In this document: positions 51,597 through 59,751 of the stretch, one piece after another
Numbering within the stretch: position 1 is the first letter of the stretch
Layout: every line of letters begins with the position of its first letter
From: Lutispora thermophila DSM 19022
Lineage (GTDB): Bacteria; Bacillota; Clostridia; Lutisporales; Lutisporaceae
Direction: 5' to 3'
Assembly (NCBI RefSeq): GCF_900142105.1
Contig: NZ_FQZS01000008.1
Span: 96,274-160,273, forward strand
DNA: 64,000 nt
Position numbers and translations under genes: made by a program
Notes under the pieces: generated by a model
What the model was told of the DNA's origin: nothing
Databases searched by the model: none
Seen by the model: the letters and a program-made list of their open reading frames with translations, nothing else

Positions 51597-51926
51597 AGAG
51601 AGTAGAAAGAATTTTGAGTATGTTAGATTTAGGAGTGATATGCAGGAATACAAATCAAGTTAGATTGAGCGTGCCTTATGGTATGCTCTTTATTTTGCTT
51701 ATTTGGAGAAAAATGTCGAAATATAAATATAAGAATTTGACACAATTTGAAGGATTATCCAAGAATATGTCAAATATATTATCCGATTCCAATTTTCCTT
51801 GTATAGAGTTGTTCATATTCTTTCCCAGCATTTAATTAAACTTTTCAAAAAAGATTTTTTACAAGATACCCATAATATGACTATTTTATGGGTTACAATT
51901 TAAATTTGGGGGGAGCGAATGAGCCT

Positions 51927-52934
51927 ATGTATGATGTTACTCAAATTGAAAGGCAGCTATATATTTTATCTTTATTATCCGAAAGCAGGGTAGGCTATAG
52001 CATTGATGAAATTAAGAAAAACCTTGATGCGGTAGGGATTGATGTGAGCAAAAAGACAATAGAAAGAGACATAGACTTTTTATCAACCGGAAACTTTTTT
52101 GTGACAGAAGAAAAAAGGAGCAAAAAAACATATTATATGGCTAATAAATTTGGGTTAGAGAATATAACATTTTCACCATCAGAACTCATATCCTTGCATT
52201 TCATTAAAGAGCTTCTGAAATCCTATTCAACATTAGACATAGGAAACACTGCAATACATCTTGTAGATAGAATCATAGCACAGTTGCCGCAGCTGGACAA
52301 AGCTTATCTTGAAAATCTTAAGGAAATTTTTAAAGTGAATGAGACATTTATTAGTTCGGAAAAGAACATTAATCAAGAAACCATAGATATAGTTAAAAAA
52401 GCTATAGGACTAAACAAAAGCCTTTTCATAAAGTATTATTCCTTTAATAATGATGAGGTTACGGAAAGAAAATTCGATCCTTATATCATTGAAATATATG
52501 ACGGATGCTATCATCTGATAGGGTATTGCCATCTGAGGAACTCCATAAGAGATTTGAGAGTATCTCGTATAATAGAGGCACAACTATCAGATGAATCCTT
52601 TGAGAGACCAAAAAACTTCTATCAGAACTACAAGAAAGGCAGATTCGGTAAGCTCTCAGGAGAAGAAAAAATAAAACTATTGCTTAAATTTAAAGGCAAA
52701 GCGGCAAGATATGTGAAGGAGTATGAGAGCAAAAAGGCAGATTACTTGGTAGAAGAAAGAGACGGTAGCCTGATATTCGAAAAGAACACCACCATGACTC
52801 CTGAGATATTAAAGTGGGTGCTAAGCTTTGGCAGCGATGTATTGGTCTTGGAGCCGGAGTCATTGAGAGAACAGGTTGTCCAAGAAGCTAGAAAGATTAT
52901 GGAGAGGTATGGGGAGGTTGTGGAAGATAAATGA
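51927..52934 (+). CDS. WYL-domain transcriptional regulator next to the CRISPR locus
   Basis: The in-frame ATG at 51927, after GGGGGGAGCG, is preferred over 51888 and gives 335 residues. An N-terminal winged helix-turn-helix (about 5-75; ERQLYILSLLSES, KKTIERDIDFLSTGNFFVTEE) is followed by a WYL domain (about 140-225; SLFIKYYSF, FDPYIIEIYDGCYHLIGYCHLR) and a WCX C-terminal extension. WYL regulators bind nucleic-acid ligands and often sit beside CRISPR or other defence loci. It lies 300 bp upstream of cas6 copy A in the same direction, so control of the cas genes is a fair inference. Confidence 0.87.
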   Translation: MYDVTQIERQLYILSLLSESRVGYSIDEIKKNLDAVGIDVSKKTIERDIDFLSTGNFFVTEEKRSKKTYYMANKFGLENITFSPSELISLHFIKELLKSYSTLDIGNTAIHLVDRIIAQLPQLDKAYLENLKEIFKVNETFISSEKNINQETIDIVKKAIGLNKSLFIKYYSFNNDEVTERKFDPYIIEIYDGCYHLIGYCHLRNSIRDLRVSRIIEAQLSDESFERPKNFYQNYKKGRFGKLSGEEKIKLLLKFKGKAARYVKEYESKKADYLVEERDGSLIFEKNTTMTPEILKWVLSFGSDVLVLEPESLREQVVQEARKIMERYGEVVEDK

Positions 52935-53090
52935 AAATCAATATAATATCAAAAGATTTGTTGTAAGTTTAGTATGAATTATATATATTTATTATTATAT
53001 TTTTATGGGTATTTATATTTATGGAGAATGTTCGAGGGCACCTAACTGGTGCCTGATCTATATATGGAGAATAGAGCAATAAATAAATAA

Positions 53091-53237
53091 TTTAACAAAA
53101 ATAGAAGGAGTATACAGCCGAATGTCAAATTATATATTAATAATTTCAATTATGACTTAAAATGATGATAAAAATAGAAATATACAATTGTAAATTTGCT
53201 GTGGTCAACAAACCGACTGTAAGATGGAGGACTTATA
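53091..53237 (+). promoter_or_regulatory. Upstream region of cas6 copy A, duplicated at 55561-55708
   Basis: This segment aligns along its length with 55561-55708. Shared blocks include the ATAGAAGGA(G/A)TATACA start, a common AATGTCAAATTATATA block, TATGACT.AAAATG, and GTCAACAA(A/G)..GACT.TA(A/G).ATGGAGGACTT just before the ATG. Length and spacing to the start are the same in both copies. It probably holds the cas6 promoter. A small GGCACC/GGTGCC hairpin (53038-53054) lies just before it and is not duplicated. Confidence 0.7.
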
Positions 53238-53960
53238 ATGCAAATACGAGTAAGCTTTACTAGTGAAAATGATATAGTGCTACCTATTCATTATAATAAT
53301 ATTGTACAAGCCTTTATATACGATAATATAGATAAAAACCTATCAAATTTCTTGCATGATAAAGGATATATAAGCAATAGCAGAGCATTTAAGATGTTTT
53401 CATTTTCACGCATCATCGGCAAAAGCATGATAAAAGAAGATAAAATAAATTTTGGTACTAAAATTCAAATTATTGCATCTTCGCCATTGGACGATTTTTG
53501 CAAATCCATTGCAAATAACATGCTGCAAAGCAATTATCTGTTCATTGGCAAAAACAGTATAAGAACAGAGCAAATAGAGATAAATAATCAATTGGTAACT
53601 GAAGATAAGATTGTTGTAAATACATTATCACCGATAGTAGTCTATTCTACACTTCTTAAGCCTGATAACAGAAAATATACATGTTACTTTATGCCTAGGG
53701 AGCCTGACTTCAATAGGTTGATAAGAGATAATCTAATTAAGAAATATAATGCCTTAACAAATGAGAGAATAGAGTCTGATATAGAAGTGATACCGCTAGG
53801 ACCTGTAAAGCAAAATCTCACTTACTATAAGGGAACAATAATAAAAGGTGCTTCAGGTAAGTTCTTAATAAAAGGTAATAAGAAATTGTTGCAAATGGGA
53901 GTAGATGCAGGATTTGGAAGTAAGAACAGTCAAGGTTTTGGTTGTGTAAAAGTTATATAG
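53238..53960 (+). CDS. cas6: Cas6 endoribonuclease, copy A (orphan, in front of the first array)
   Basis: The 240-residue RAMP protein has the C-terminal glycine-rich loop GFGSKNSQGFGCVKV, which contacts the repeat RNA, and His40 in NFLHDKGY, the likely general acid/base. It is about 85% identical to copy B (about 37 differences in 240 residues, counted by eye), with changes concentrated in the first 110 residues. Cas6 cuts the repeat to leave the 8-nt ATTGAAAC handle of type I-B crRNAs. A GGAGG ribosome site precedes it. It has no other cas gene behind it; a deletion scar and the leader of the first array follow directly. Confidence 0.92.
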   Translation: MQIRVSFTSENDIVLPIHYNNIVQAFIYDNIDKNLSNFLHDKGYISNSRAFKMFSFSRIIGKSMIKEDKINFGTKIQIIASSPLDDFCKSIANNMLQSNYLFIGKNSIRTEQIEINNQLVTEDKIVVNTLSPIVVYSTLLKPDNRKYTCYFMPREPDFNRLIRDNLIKKYNALTNERIESDIEVIPLGPVKQNLTYYKGTIIKGASGKFLIKGNKKLLQMGVDAGFGSKNSQGFGCVKVI

Positions 53961-53978
53961 GAAGAGGAATGTTTTCGC

Positions 53979-54048
53979 ATGCTGATAGAGGTATTCTGCA
54001 AGAGAAATCATTGGATTAGGGGAAAATATACAATCCATTTTTCTATAA
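53979..54048 (+). pseudogene. Hybrid scar: first codons of a cas8 joined to last codons of a cas2
   Basis: Eighteen nt after the cas6A stop an ATG opens MLIEVFCKRNHW, matching the intact cas8b start MEYKIQARNHW at 56447 (nt match 11 of 12 over AGAAATCATTGG). From the GG at 54013-54014, another frame reads GLGENIQSIFL and TAA (54013-54048), matching the intact cas2 end GLEKNPQSIFL at 63721-63756 with identical spacing to the leader. The junction has about 2 bp of shared sequence (GG). It is what remains after loss of cas8-cas7-cas5-cas3-cas4-cas1-cas2 from a duplicated locus. Confidence 0.85.
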
Positions 54049-54192
54049 TTTCTGTCGACCTGTAATCATGCAAAAATACCAGGACATCGATAGAAATAGA
54101 AAGTGGCTAAAATGAAGAGTTAATAGGTTTTGTCATAATAAATTATATTGATATGAAAAGATAAGAATGTAGTAAATGTGCCATGTGCACGG
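54049..54192 (+). promoter_or_regulatory. CRISPR leader of the first array
   Basis: The AT-rich leader matches the second leader (63757-63901) in several blocks: GTCGACCTGTAATC, GGACATCGATAGAAATAGAAA, TGGCTAAAAT.AAGAG and, immediately before the first repeat, GTAGTAAATGTGCCATGTGCACGG. Position upstream of an array whose far end carries a degenerate repeat confirms its role as the transcription and integration leader. Confidence 0.85.
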
Positions 54193-55545
54193 GTACCTAG
54201 ACTACCTATAAGGAATTGAAACAAATTGCAATGATTGATAATGGATGGATATGTAGAAGTACCTAGACTACCTATAAGGAATTGAAACTGGTGGGTATGA
54301 AGTAGTTGGATAAAGAACAATTGTGGTACCTAGACTACCTATAAGGAATTGAAACTTGGAGCGAATCTCAACAATAACTGCTATGGTAAACAAGTACCTA
54401 GACTACCTATAAGGAATTGAAACTTGGATTCCAGAGGCAAAATTGAAACTGTCTCCTGGTACCTAGACTACCTATAAGGAATTGAAACAATTTTTCAGAA
54501 ATACTGAAAGCAGGTGATAATATGGGTACCTAGACTACCTATAAGGAATTGAAACCCTGCTAGGTTTACGCCGACTTGTACTTGTCCGACCGGTACCTAG
54601 ACTACCTATAAGGAATTGAAACGCCATTTTCAGTGCTTCTGCTGGTGTAACATTGCTGGTACCTAGACTACCTATAAGGAATTGAAACCAAATTTAGGAG
54701 GATTGAAATGGCTAGAAAATTACATGTACCTAGACTACCTATAAGGAATTGAAACCTGTGAAGCAACTAAAGAAGAATGTTTGGAGCGCAGAGTACCTAG
54801 ACTACCTATAAGGAATTGAAACTGAGAAATGCAAATCTGGCGAAATAATTATTGGTCGAGTACCTAGACTACCTATAAGGAATTGAAACCCTCAAACAGC
54901 CCTAAGTTCATGCTGTATTGTGTTGGGTACCTAGACTACCTATAAGGAATTGAAACGTTGACGCAGAAGCAGCACTGCCACAGGCATACGAAAGTACCTA
55001 GACTACCTATAAGGAATTGAAACAATACTCTATATGCTAAGAAAAATCAGGATTATGGAGGTACCTAGACTACCTATAAGGAATTGAAACCAGGACACTA
55101 CATGCAGCACTTGAATACGCCGTAAAGGGTACCTAGACTACCTATAAGGAATTGAAACGAATCAGTTGGTATGATCTTGCCTTTGGTCACAAGGGTACCT
55201 AGACTACCTATAAGGAATTGAAACACTGCAAGCTCGACATGGCAAAGGTTGAATCTATTGCGTACCTAGACTACCTATAAGGAATTGAAACTTTCTTTGA
55301 ATAAACTCGGATAACTTATTTTGAGGTACCTAGACTACCTATAAGGAATTGAAACACTGCAAGCTCGACATGGCAAAGGTTGAATCTATTGCGTACCTAG
55401 ACTACCTATAAGGAATTGAAACTTTCTTTGAATAAACTCGGATAACTTATTTTGAGGTACCTAGACTACCTATAAGGAATTGAAACTGGTCGCCATTATT
55501 TTTATCCCCAAAATTCCAACTGGTACCTAGACTACCTATAAGGAA
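54193..55545 (+). CRISPR. Type I-B CRISPR array 1: 21 repeats (last degenerate), 20 spacers
   Basis: The 30-bp repeat is GTACCTAGACTACCTATA followed by AGGAATTGAAAC. Repeats start at 54193, 54259, 54326, 54394, 54459, 54526, 54593, 54659, 54726, 54793, 54860, 54927, 54994, 55061, 55129, 55195, 55262, 55326, 55393, 55457 and 55523. Spacers are 34-38 bp, mostly 37. The last repeat keeps only its first 23 bases, marking the leader-distal end, so orientation is left to right. The ATTGAAAC end is the usual I-B crRNA 5' handle. Spacers 17-18 are repeated as 19-20 in order of the array (starting 55225 and 55356). Confidence 0.98.
55225..55486 (+). repeat. Tandem duplication of two spacer-repeat units within array 1
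   Basis: The 131-bp block 55225-55355 (37-bp spacer, repeat, 34-bp spacer, repeat) recurs without visible change at 55356-55486. It lies near the old, leader-distal end, so it arose by recombination between repeats, not by two acquisitions. Confidence 0.95.
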
Positions 55546-55560
55546 CTATAATCAACATAT

Positions 55561-55708
55561 TTTACAGAAATAGAAGGAATATACAATGAAATGTCAAATT
55601 ATATACTAATAACCTTAGTTATGACTGAAAATGCAAATATAAACAGAGAACATAATAGTTGCTATTTTGATATAGTCAACAAGTTGACTATAGTATGGAG
55701 GACTTGTT
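55561..55708 (+). promoter_or_regulatory. Upstream region of cas6 copy B, duplicate of 53091-53237
   Basis: Aligned blocks with the region before copy A run from TTTACAGAAATAGAAGGA to the ATGGAGGACTTGTT ribosome site. It starts 16 bp after the degenerate last repeat of array 1 and presumably carries the promoter of the full cas operon. Confidence 0.7.
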
Positions 55709-56431
55709 ATGCAAATACGAATTAGTTTTATAAGTGATAAGGATATAGTGTTGCCTATTCACTACAATAGTATTGTACAAGCATTTATATATAGCAATAT
55801 AGACAAAAACCTAGCCCATTTCTTACATGATAGGGGATTCATGACAAACGGTAGAACATTTAAAATGTTTTCATTTTCTCGCATAATAGGGAGATTCAAG
55901 ATACAAGAAGATCAAATGAATTTTGGTACAAAAATGCAAATTCTTATATCTTCACCGCTAGATGACTTTTGTAAATCCATTGCAAACAATATGCTGCAAA
56001 GAAACAATCTTTTTATTGGCCAAAACAGTATCAAAACAGAGCAAATTGAGATAAACAATCAATATGTAACTGAGGATAGAATTGTTGTAAATACATTATC
56101 ACCAATAGTAGTTTACTCAACATTTCTTAAGCCGGATAATAGCAAATACACATGTTATTTTATGCCCAGAGAGCCTGATTTCAACAGACTGATAAAAGAT
56201 AATCTAATAAAGAAATATAATGCTTTAACAAATGAAACGATAGAATCTGACATTGAAGTGATACCACTAGGACCTGTAAAACAAAACTTGACTTACTATA
56301 AAAATACTATAATAAAGGGTGCTTCAGGTAAATTCTTAATAAAAGGCAGTAAAGATTTATTACAAGTAGGAGTTGATGCAGGATTTGGAAGCAAAAACAG
56401 TCAAGGATTTGGCTGCGTAAAAGTTATATAG
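55709..56431 (+). CDS. cas6: Cas6 endoribonuclease, copy B (first gene of the full cas operon)
   Basis: The 240-residue RAMP endonuclease keeps the same functional residues as copy A: His40 in HFLHDRGF, the conserved SSPLDDFCKSIANNMLQ helix, TLSPIVVYST and the terminal GFGSKNSQGFGCVKV loop. It starts after GGAGGACTTGTT and is followed 15 nt later by cas8b, so it is the operonic cas6. Since both arrays share one repeat, either copy could process both transcripts. Confidence 0.93.
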   Translation: MQIRISFISDKDIVLPIHYNSIVQAFIYSNIDKNLAHFLHDRGFMTNGRTFKMFSFSRIIGRFKIQEDQMNFGTKMQILISSPLDDFCKSIANNMLQRNNLFIGQNSIKTEQIEINNQYVTEDRIVVNTLSPIVVYSTFLKPDNSKYTCYFMPREPDFNRLIKDNLIKKYNALTNETIESDIEVIPLGPVKQNLTYYKNTIIKGASGKFLIKGSKDLLQVGVDAGFGSKNSQGFGCVKVI

Positions 56432-56446
56432 GAAAGGGGGGATATT

Positions 56447-58114
56447 ATGGAGTATAAAATACAGGCTAGGAATCATTGGTGGTTTGATGCTGGTATTGCA
56501 GGACTGTATTTTATAGCAAAAAAAGTTGAACAGGATAATGACAACATAGAAATAAACTTTGATTCAGAAAGTCTTTCTTTTCGTGGAAATAATGAAGAAG
56601 ATATCAGAAATTTTTTACAAAACTGTTATAACTATCTTGTGTCACAATACTGGAATGTATCAACAAAAACTCAAAAAGAAAAGCTTGAGTTAGTTCTTTA
56701 TAATCCTGAAAAGAAGGAGTTTTCTCTAGCACCAAAAAGACAAGCAACGCCAGTTGTATCTTTATTTGTTAAGAGATTTGATGCAGATGGTATTAAGTAT
56801 AATGACATGGATGATGTTTTAAAAGCAGAGGTTGATTCATATTTAAAGAAGACAAAGAGAAAACTTTTTGGTAAACAAAACAAATTAGTTTATTCATTGA
56901 CAACATCACATCAAAACCTGAAAATATTACCTAAAGAGAATAAGAAGCAGTCTACATGCTGCATGTGTGGAAAAAAATCAAGCAATCTAAGTGACATTTC
57001 ACAACCTTCATTTTTACTTTTCGCAAGCACAAGCGCAACAACCTCATTTCATACTCAAGGCAAAAAACCAGCTAAGATATGTTGGGAATGTGAATTTATA
57101 TCCAAATTCACAATGGAAACAGTAAACTATAAGAAAGATGATACTAAATTATCTATACTACTACTCAATTCTCCAGATATAGCACATAACATAAATAATC
57201 AGAAAAAGATTGGTTGCAGTTCCGTACTCAGATCCATAGATGAAGAATATTTCTATAAAAATATTGGGTTAGATGATAAAGGGCTCATTAGTAAAGCAAG
57301 GATGTCCTATGAGTTGTTATGGGCATATTTTGTAGATACTTATGAAATTTTAAGAAGCAATATAGCCAACCAGGAAGTAAATGATGAAGACCCATTTTAT
57401 GCATTTTTAAGTGATATAATATCTTCTCCAATAGAAATTGTTATTATATGTTTTGATAAAATGAGAGAAACATTCCTTACAAAAGAAATTATTTTTTACA
57501 ATGATGTAAGCTATGCCTTTAGACTCATTCAGCGATTAATTGAAAAAGGTATAAATATAAAGGATGCTTTCACTTCTTTGAGAGAATTAGACAATAAAGG
57601 AAATCTAAAACCATCGAGAAATAATACTTTAAAAAAAGTTCTTAATAAGCATTGCATATTATCAGATATTGAATCAATAACATTCAGAAAAGTGGTAAGC
57701 AGAAATGAAGGTAAGTTTATCAATGTTTCAAATATGCTTAATTTTTTAATTGAGTATTATTTGGTAATAAAGGAGGATATCATGAACAGAGAACAGATAG
57801 ATGTTGCTGTTAAGCTTGGTAAGCAAATCGTAAACCAAGCCTATAAAGAATCAGGAGAGAGCAAGGAAATACTGAAGAGGATAAAAGGCGATCTTTTTAC
57901 ACTAAGAAAGACAAGAACAGTAACAGACTTTATAGTTCAATTAAACGCTCTACAATTCAGATATGGAATTTCTGTATCAAATTCTATTCTTGAAGGGGTG
58001 CTAAATGAAGTGCCTTTTGAAGACTTTAAAGGATACTGTATTATGGGAGCGTTAAATAGCTATAATTACTATAATTCAAGTTCAAAAGAAAAGGAGGAGA
58101 ATAAAGATGAATAA
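56447..58114 (+). CDS. cas8b: Cas8b large subunit of type I-B Cascade, CXXC-CXXC (Cst1) form
   Basis: The 555-residue protein opens with the family phrase ARNHWWFDAGIAGLY and carries two zinc-type Cys pairs (STCCMCGKKSS near residue 166 and KICWECEF near 208), the signature of the Cst1 Cas8b1 group. The rest is helical and divergent, as is normal for Cas8. It should recognise the PAM and recruit Cas3. GGAAAGGGGGG precedes its ATG; its 3' end overlaps cas7 by 8 nt. Confidence 0.87.
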   Translation: MEYKIQARNHWWFDAGIAGLYFIAKKVEQDNDNIEINFDSESLSFRGNNEEDIRNFLQNCYNYLVSQYWNVSTKTQKEKLELVLYNPEKKEFSLAPKRQATPVVSLFVKRFDADGIKYNDMDDVLKAEVDSYLKKTKRKLFGKQNKLVYSLTTSHQNLKILPKENKKQSTCCMCGKKSSNLSDISQPSFLLFASTSATTSFHTQGKKPAKICWECEFISKFTMETVNYKKDDTKLSILLLNSPDIAHNINNQKKIGCSSVLRSIDEEYFYKNIGLDDKGLISKARMSYELLWAYFVDTYEILRSNIANQEVNDEDPFYAFLSDIISSPIEIVIICFDKMRETFLTKEIIFYNDVSYAFRLIQRLIEKGINIKDAFTSLRELDNKGNLKPSRNNTLKKVLNKHCILSDIESITFRKVVSRNEGKFINVSNMLNFLIEYYLVIKEDIMNREQIDVAVKLGKQIVNQAYKESGESKEILKRIKGDLFTLRKTRTVTDFIVQLNALQFRYGISVSNSILEGVLNEVPFEDFKGYCIMGALNSYNYYNSSSKEKEENKDE

Positions 58115-58991
58115 AGCAAAAGCGTTGACAATTACTTATTTGACTAAAGCAACTTATGCTTCTTTGAATGGCTCTGATAAAGAAGTTGATAATATCTCCA
58201 GCATAAAGAAAATTCGTAAAAATGATGGAAAAGAATATCCTTATTGTTCATCACAGGCTGTGAGAAGAGCATTAAGAGAGCAGTTAGCAGTGATGGGGTT
58301 TAAACTATCCGAAGGTATGGCAGGAGAGAAAGAAAAAGGCGCAGCTACAACTAAATGTGAACCTCAGACATATATTGATGATGATTTATTCGGATTTATG
58401 AATGCTTCAGCAGATACAATAAAAAGGACAAGCCCTGTCAGAGTTTCACCATTAGTGGCACTTACACCATATTTAGGAGAATTGGATTTTGCTACTAACT
58501 ATATGTCAGTTAGCTCTGGAGGAAATCCTAATATATTTGAGACAGAGATACATTCTGGGTATTATTGTGGAACTATACTTATTGAGTTAGATAGAGTAGG
58601 TGAAAAAGCCACAGGAGATAAGTATGAACTTAAATTAGATAATGAGCAAAAGGCAGAAAGAGTATTAGCTTTGATAGATGCTGTTCAAAATCTTTGGACA
58701 GTGGGGAGACAAAGCAGATTCTTATCGGACATATCACCTAAGCTGGTGTGCGCTTCTTTAATGAGTGTTAAGAATCCTATCTTTATGGAAAGCATCAGAG
58801 TAGATGATAATGATAATATTGAAGTAGAACTGATAAAAAACACTATATCAGACTTTGAAAGACAAGTTATTGATTATGCAATTGGAGAAAGAAAAGGATT
58901 CTTTAATAAAGATACAGATGAATTCATGACATTAGGAGATTGTTTTGAAAAAGTCCGCGGTTGGGTAAGAGATACATACTCTAATAAGTAA
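58107..58991 (+). CDS. cas7: Cas7 backbone subunit of type I-B Cascade (Cst2/DevR family)
   Basis: The 294-residue RAMP protein has the Cst2/DevR pattern: an N-terminal strand MNKAKALTITYLTKATYASLNG, the PYCSSQAVRRALREQL helix, DDDLFGFMNA, RTSPVRVSPLVALTPY and the SRFLSDISPKLV thumb segment. Multiple copies coat the crRNA spacer. It overlaps cas8b by 8 nt and is followed by cas5 17 nt after its stop. Confidence 0.9.
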   Translation: MNKAKALTITYLTKATYASLNGSDKEVDNISSIKKIRKNDGKEYPYCSSQAVRRALREQLAVMGFKLSEGMAGEKEKGAATTKCEPQTYIDDDLFGFMNASADTIKRTSPVRVSPLVALTPYLGELDFATNYMSVSSGGNPNIFETEIHSGYYCGTILIELDRVGEKATGDKYELKLDNEQKAERVLALIDAVQNLWTVGRQSRFLSDISPKLVCASLMSVKNPIFMESIRVDDNDNIEVELIKNTISDFERQVIDYAIGERKGFFNKDTDEFMTLGDCFEKVRGWVRDTYSNK

Positions 58992-59008
58992 CAGGAAGTG
59001 GTATATTG

Positions 59009-59734
59009 ATGAATGGAATAATAGTATCTCTCTATGCTATGACTGCATCCTTCAGGGATCCAAATACCCATCTCTATCAGGAATCTATACTAGCGCCACC
59101 GCCTACAACTATTGTAGGCATCGCCGGCGCGGCTTTGGGTTATGGATTTAAGGATGCTTTAGAATACTTCAAAGAAAATAGGATAAGCGTAGGCTGTATG
59201 TTAAAAAGCCAAGGAAATGGGAAGGACCTTTGGAATTATTCAAAGATAAAAGGAAAAGAAGTTGTGAAGGCCATTTTGTTGAGAGAGTTCTTGTTTGATG
59301 TAACTGCCGATATATTCTTTGCATGCGAAGATGGTGAAAAGATAGATGAATTGTACGATTCTTTAAAAAATCCACAATATGCACTTTCATTAGGGAATAG
59401 CGATGATGTGGTTAAGATATTGAAAGTTGATAGAATCATCAATGTTAAAAGTACTGAGGATAATATGATTAGGGATACGTGGATAGAAGGAAATTATATA
59501 AAAGATTTTGAATTGGATTGGGAGAATATAAAGGGTTTACCAATAAAAAGAACCATTAAACCTCCTATTGTTAAGAATTTGCCTGTTGATTTCAGTTTTA
59601 CGAAAAACGATGAAAGAATTGCAACTAAGTTTTATAAATTTACTTTTTTAGGTGATCTTCATATGTTGAAAAAACCTGTATTAGTATATGATTTCATGGG
59701 GAAGAGGGTACCGCTGTTTACCTTTGGCAAATGA
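59009..59734 (+). CDS. cas5: Cas5 subunit of type I-B Cascade
   Basis: The ATG at 59009, preceded by AGGAAGTGG, gives 241 residues. The RAMP N-terminus MNGIIVSLYAMTASFRDPN and the PPPTTIVGIAGAALGYGF helix (P.TP.T..G..GAA.G pattern) are diagnostic of Cas5, which caps the crRNA 5' handle. A C-terminal KPVLVYDFMGKRVPLF region ends the protein. Cas3 begins close to its stop. Confidence 0.9.
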   Translation: MNGIIVSLYAMTASFRDPNTHLYQESILAPPPTTIVGIAGAALGYGFKDALEYFKENRISVGCMLKSQGNGKDLWNYSKIKGKEVVKAILLREFLFDVTADIFFACEDGEKIDELYDSLKNPQYALSLGNSDDVVKILKVDRIINVKSTEDNMIRDTWIEGNYIKDFELDWENIKGLPIKRTIKPPIVKNLPVDFSFTKNDERIATKFYKFTFLGDLHMLKKPVLVYDFMGKRVPLFTFGK

Positions 59735-59751
59735 TGAATGGGGTGTTTGAA

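Noticed and set aside
51614..51835. 73-residue protein gene
   Set aside because: No ribosome site, no family resemblance and it lies in a visibly decayed stretch.
53035..53056. A lone diverged CRISPR repeat upstream of cas6A
   Set aside because: GGCACCTAACTGGTGCC shares only a few bases with the repeat and is better described as a small hairpin.
55225..55486. Two independent acquisitions of the same spacers
   Set aside because: Identical two-spacer order and lengths at the leader-distal end are far better explained by tandem duplication.
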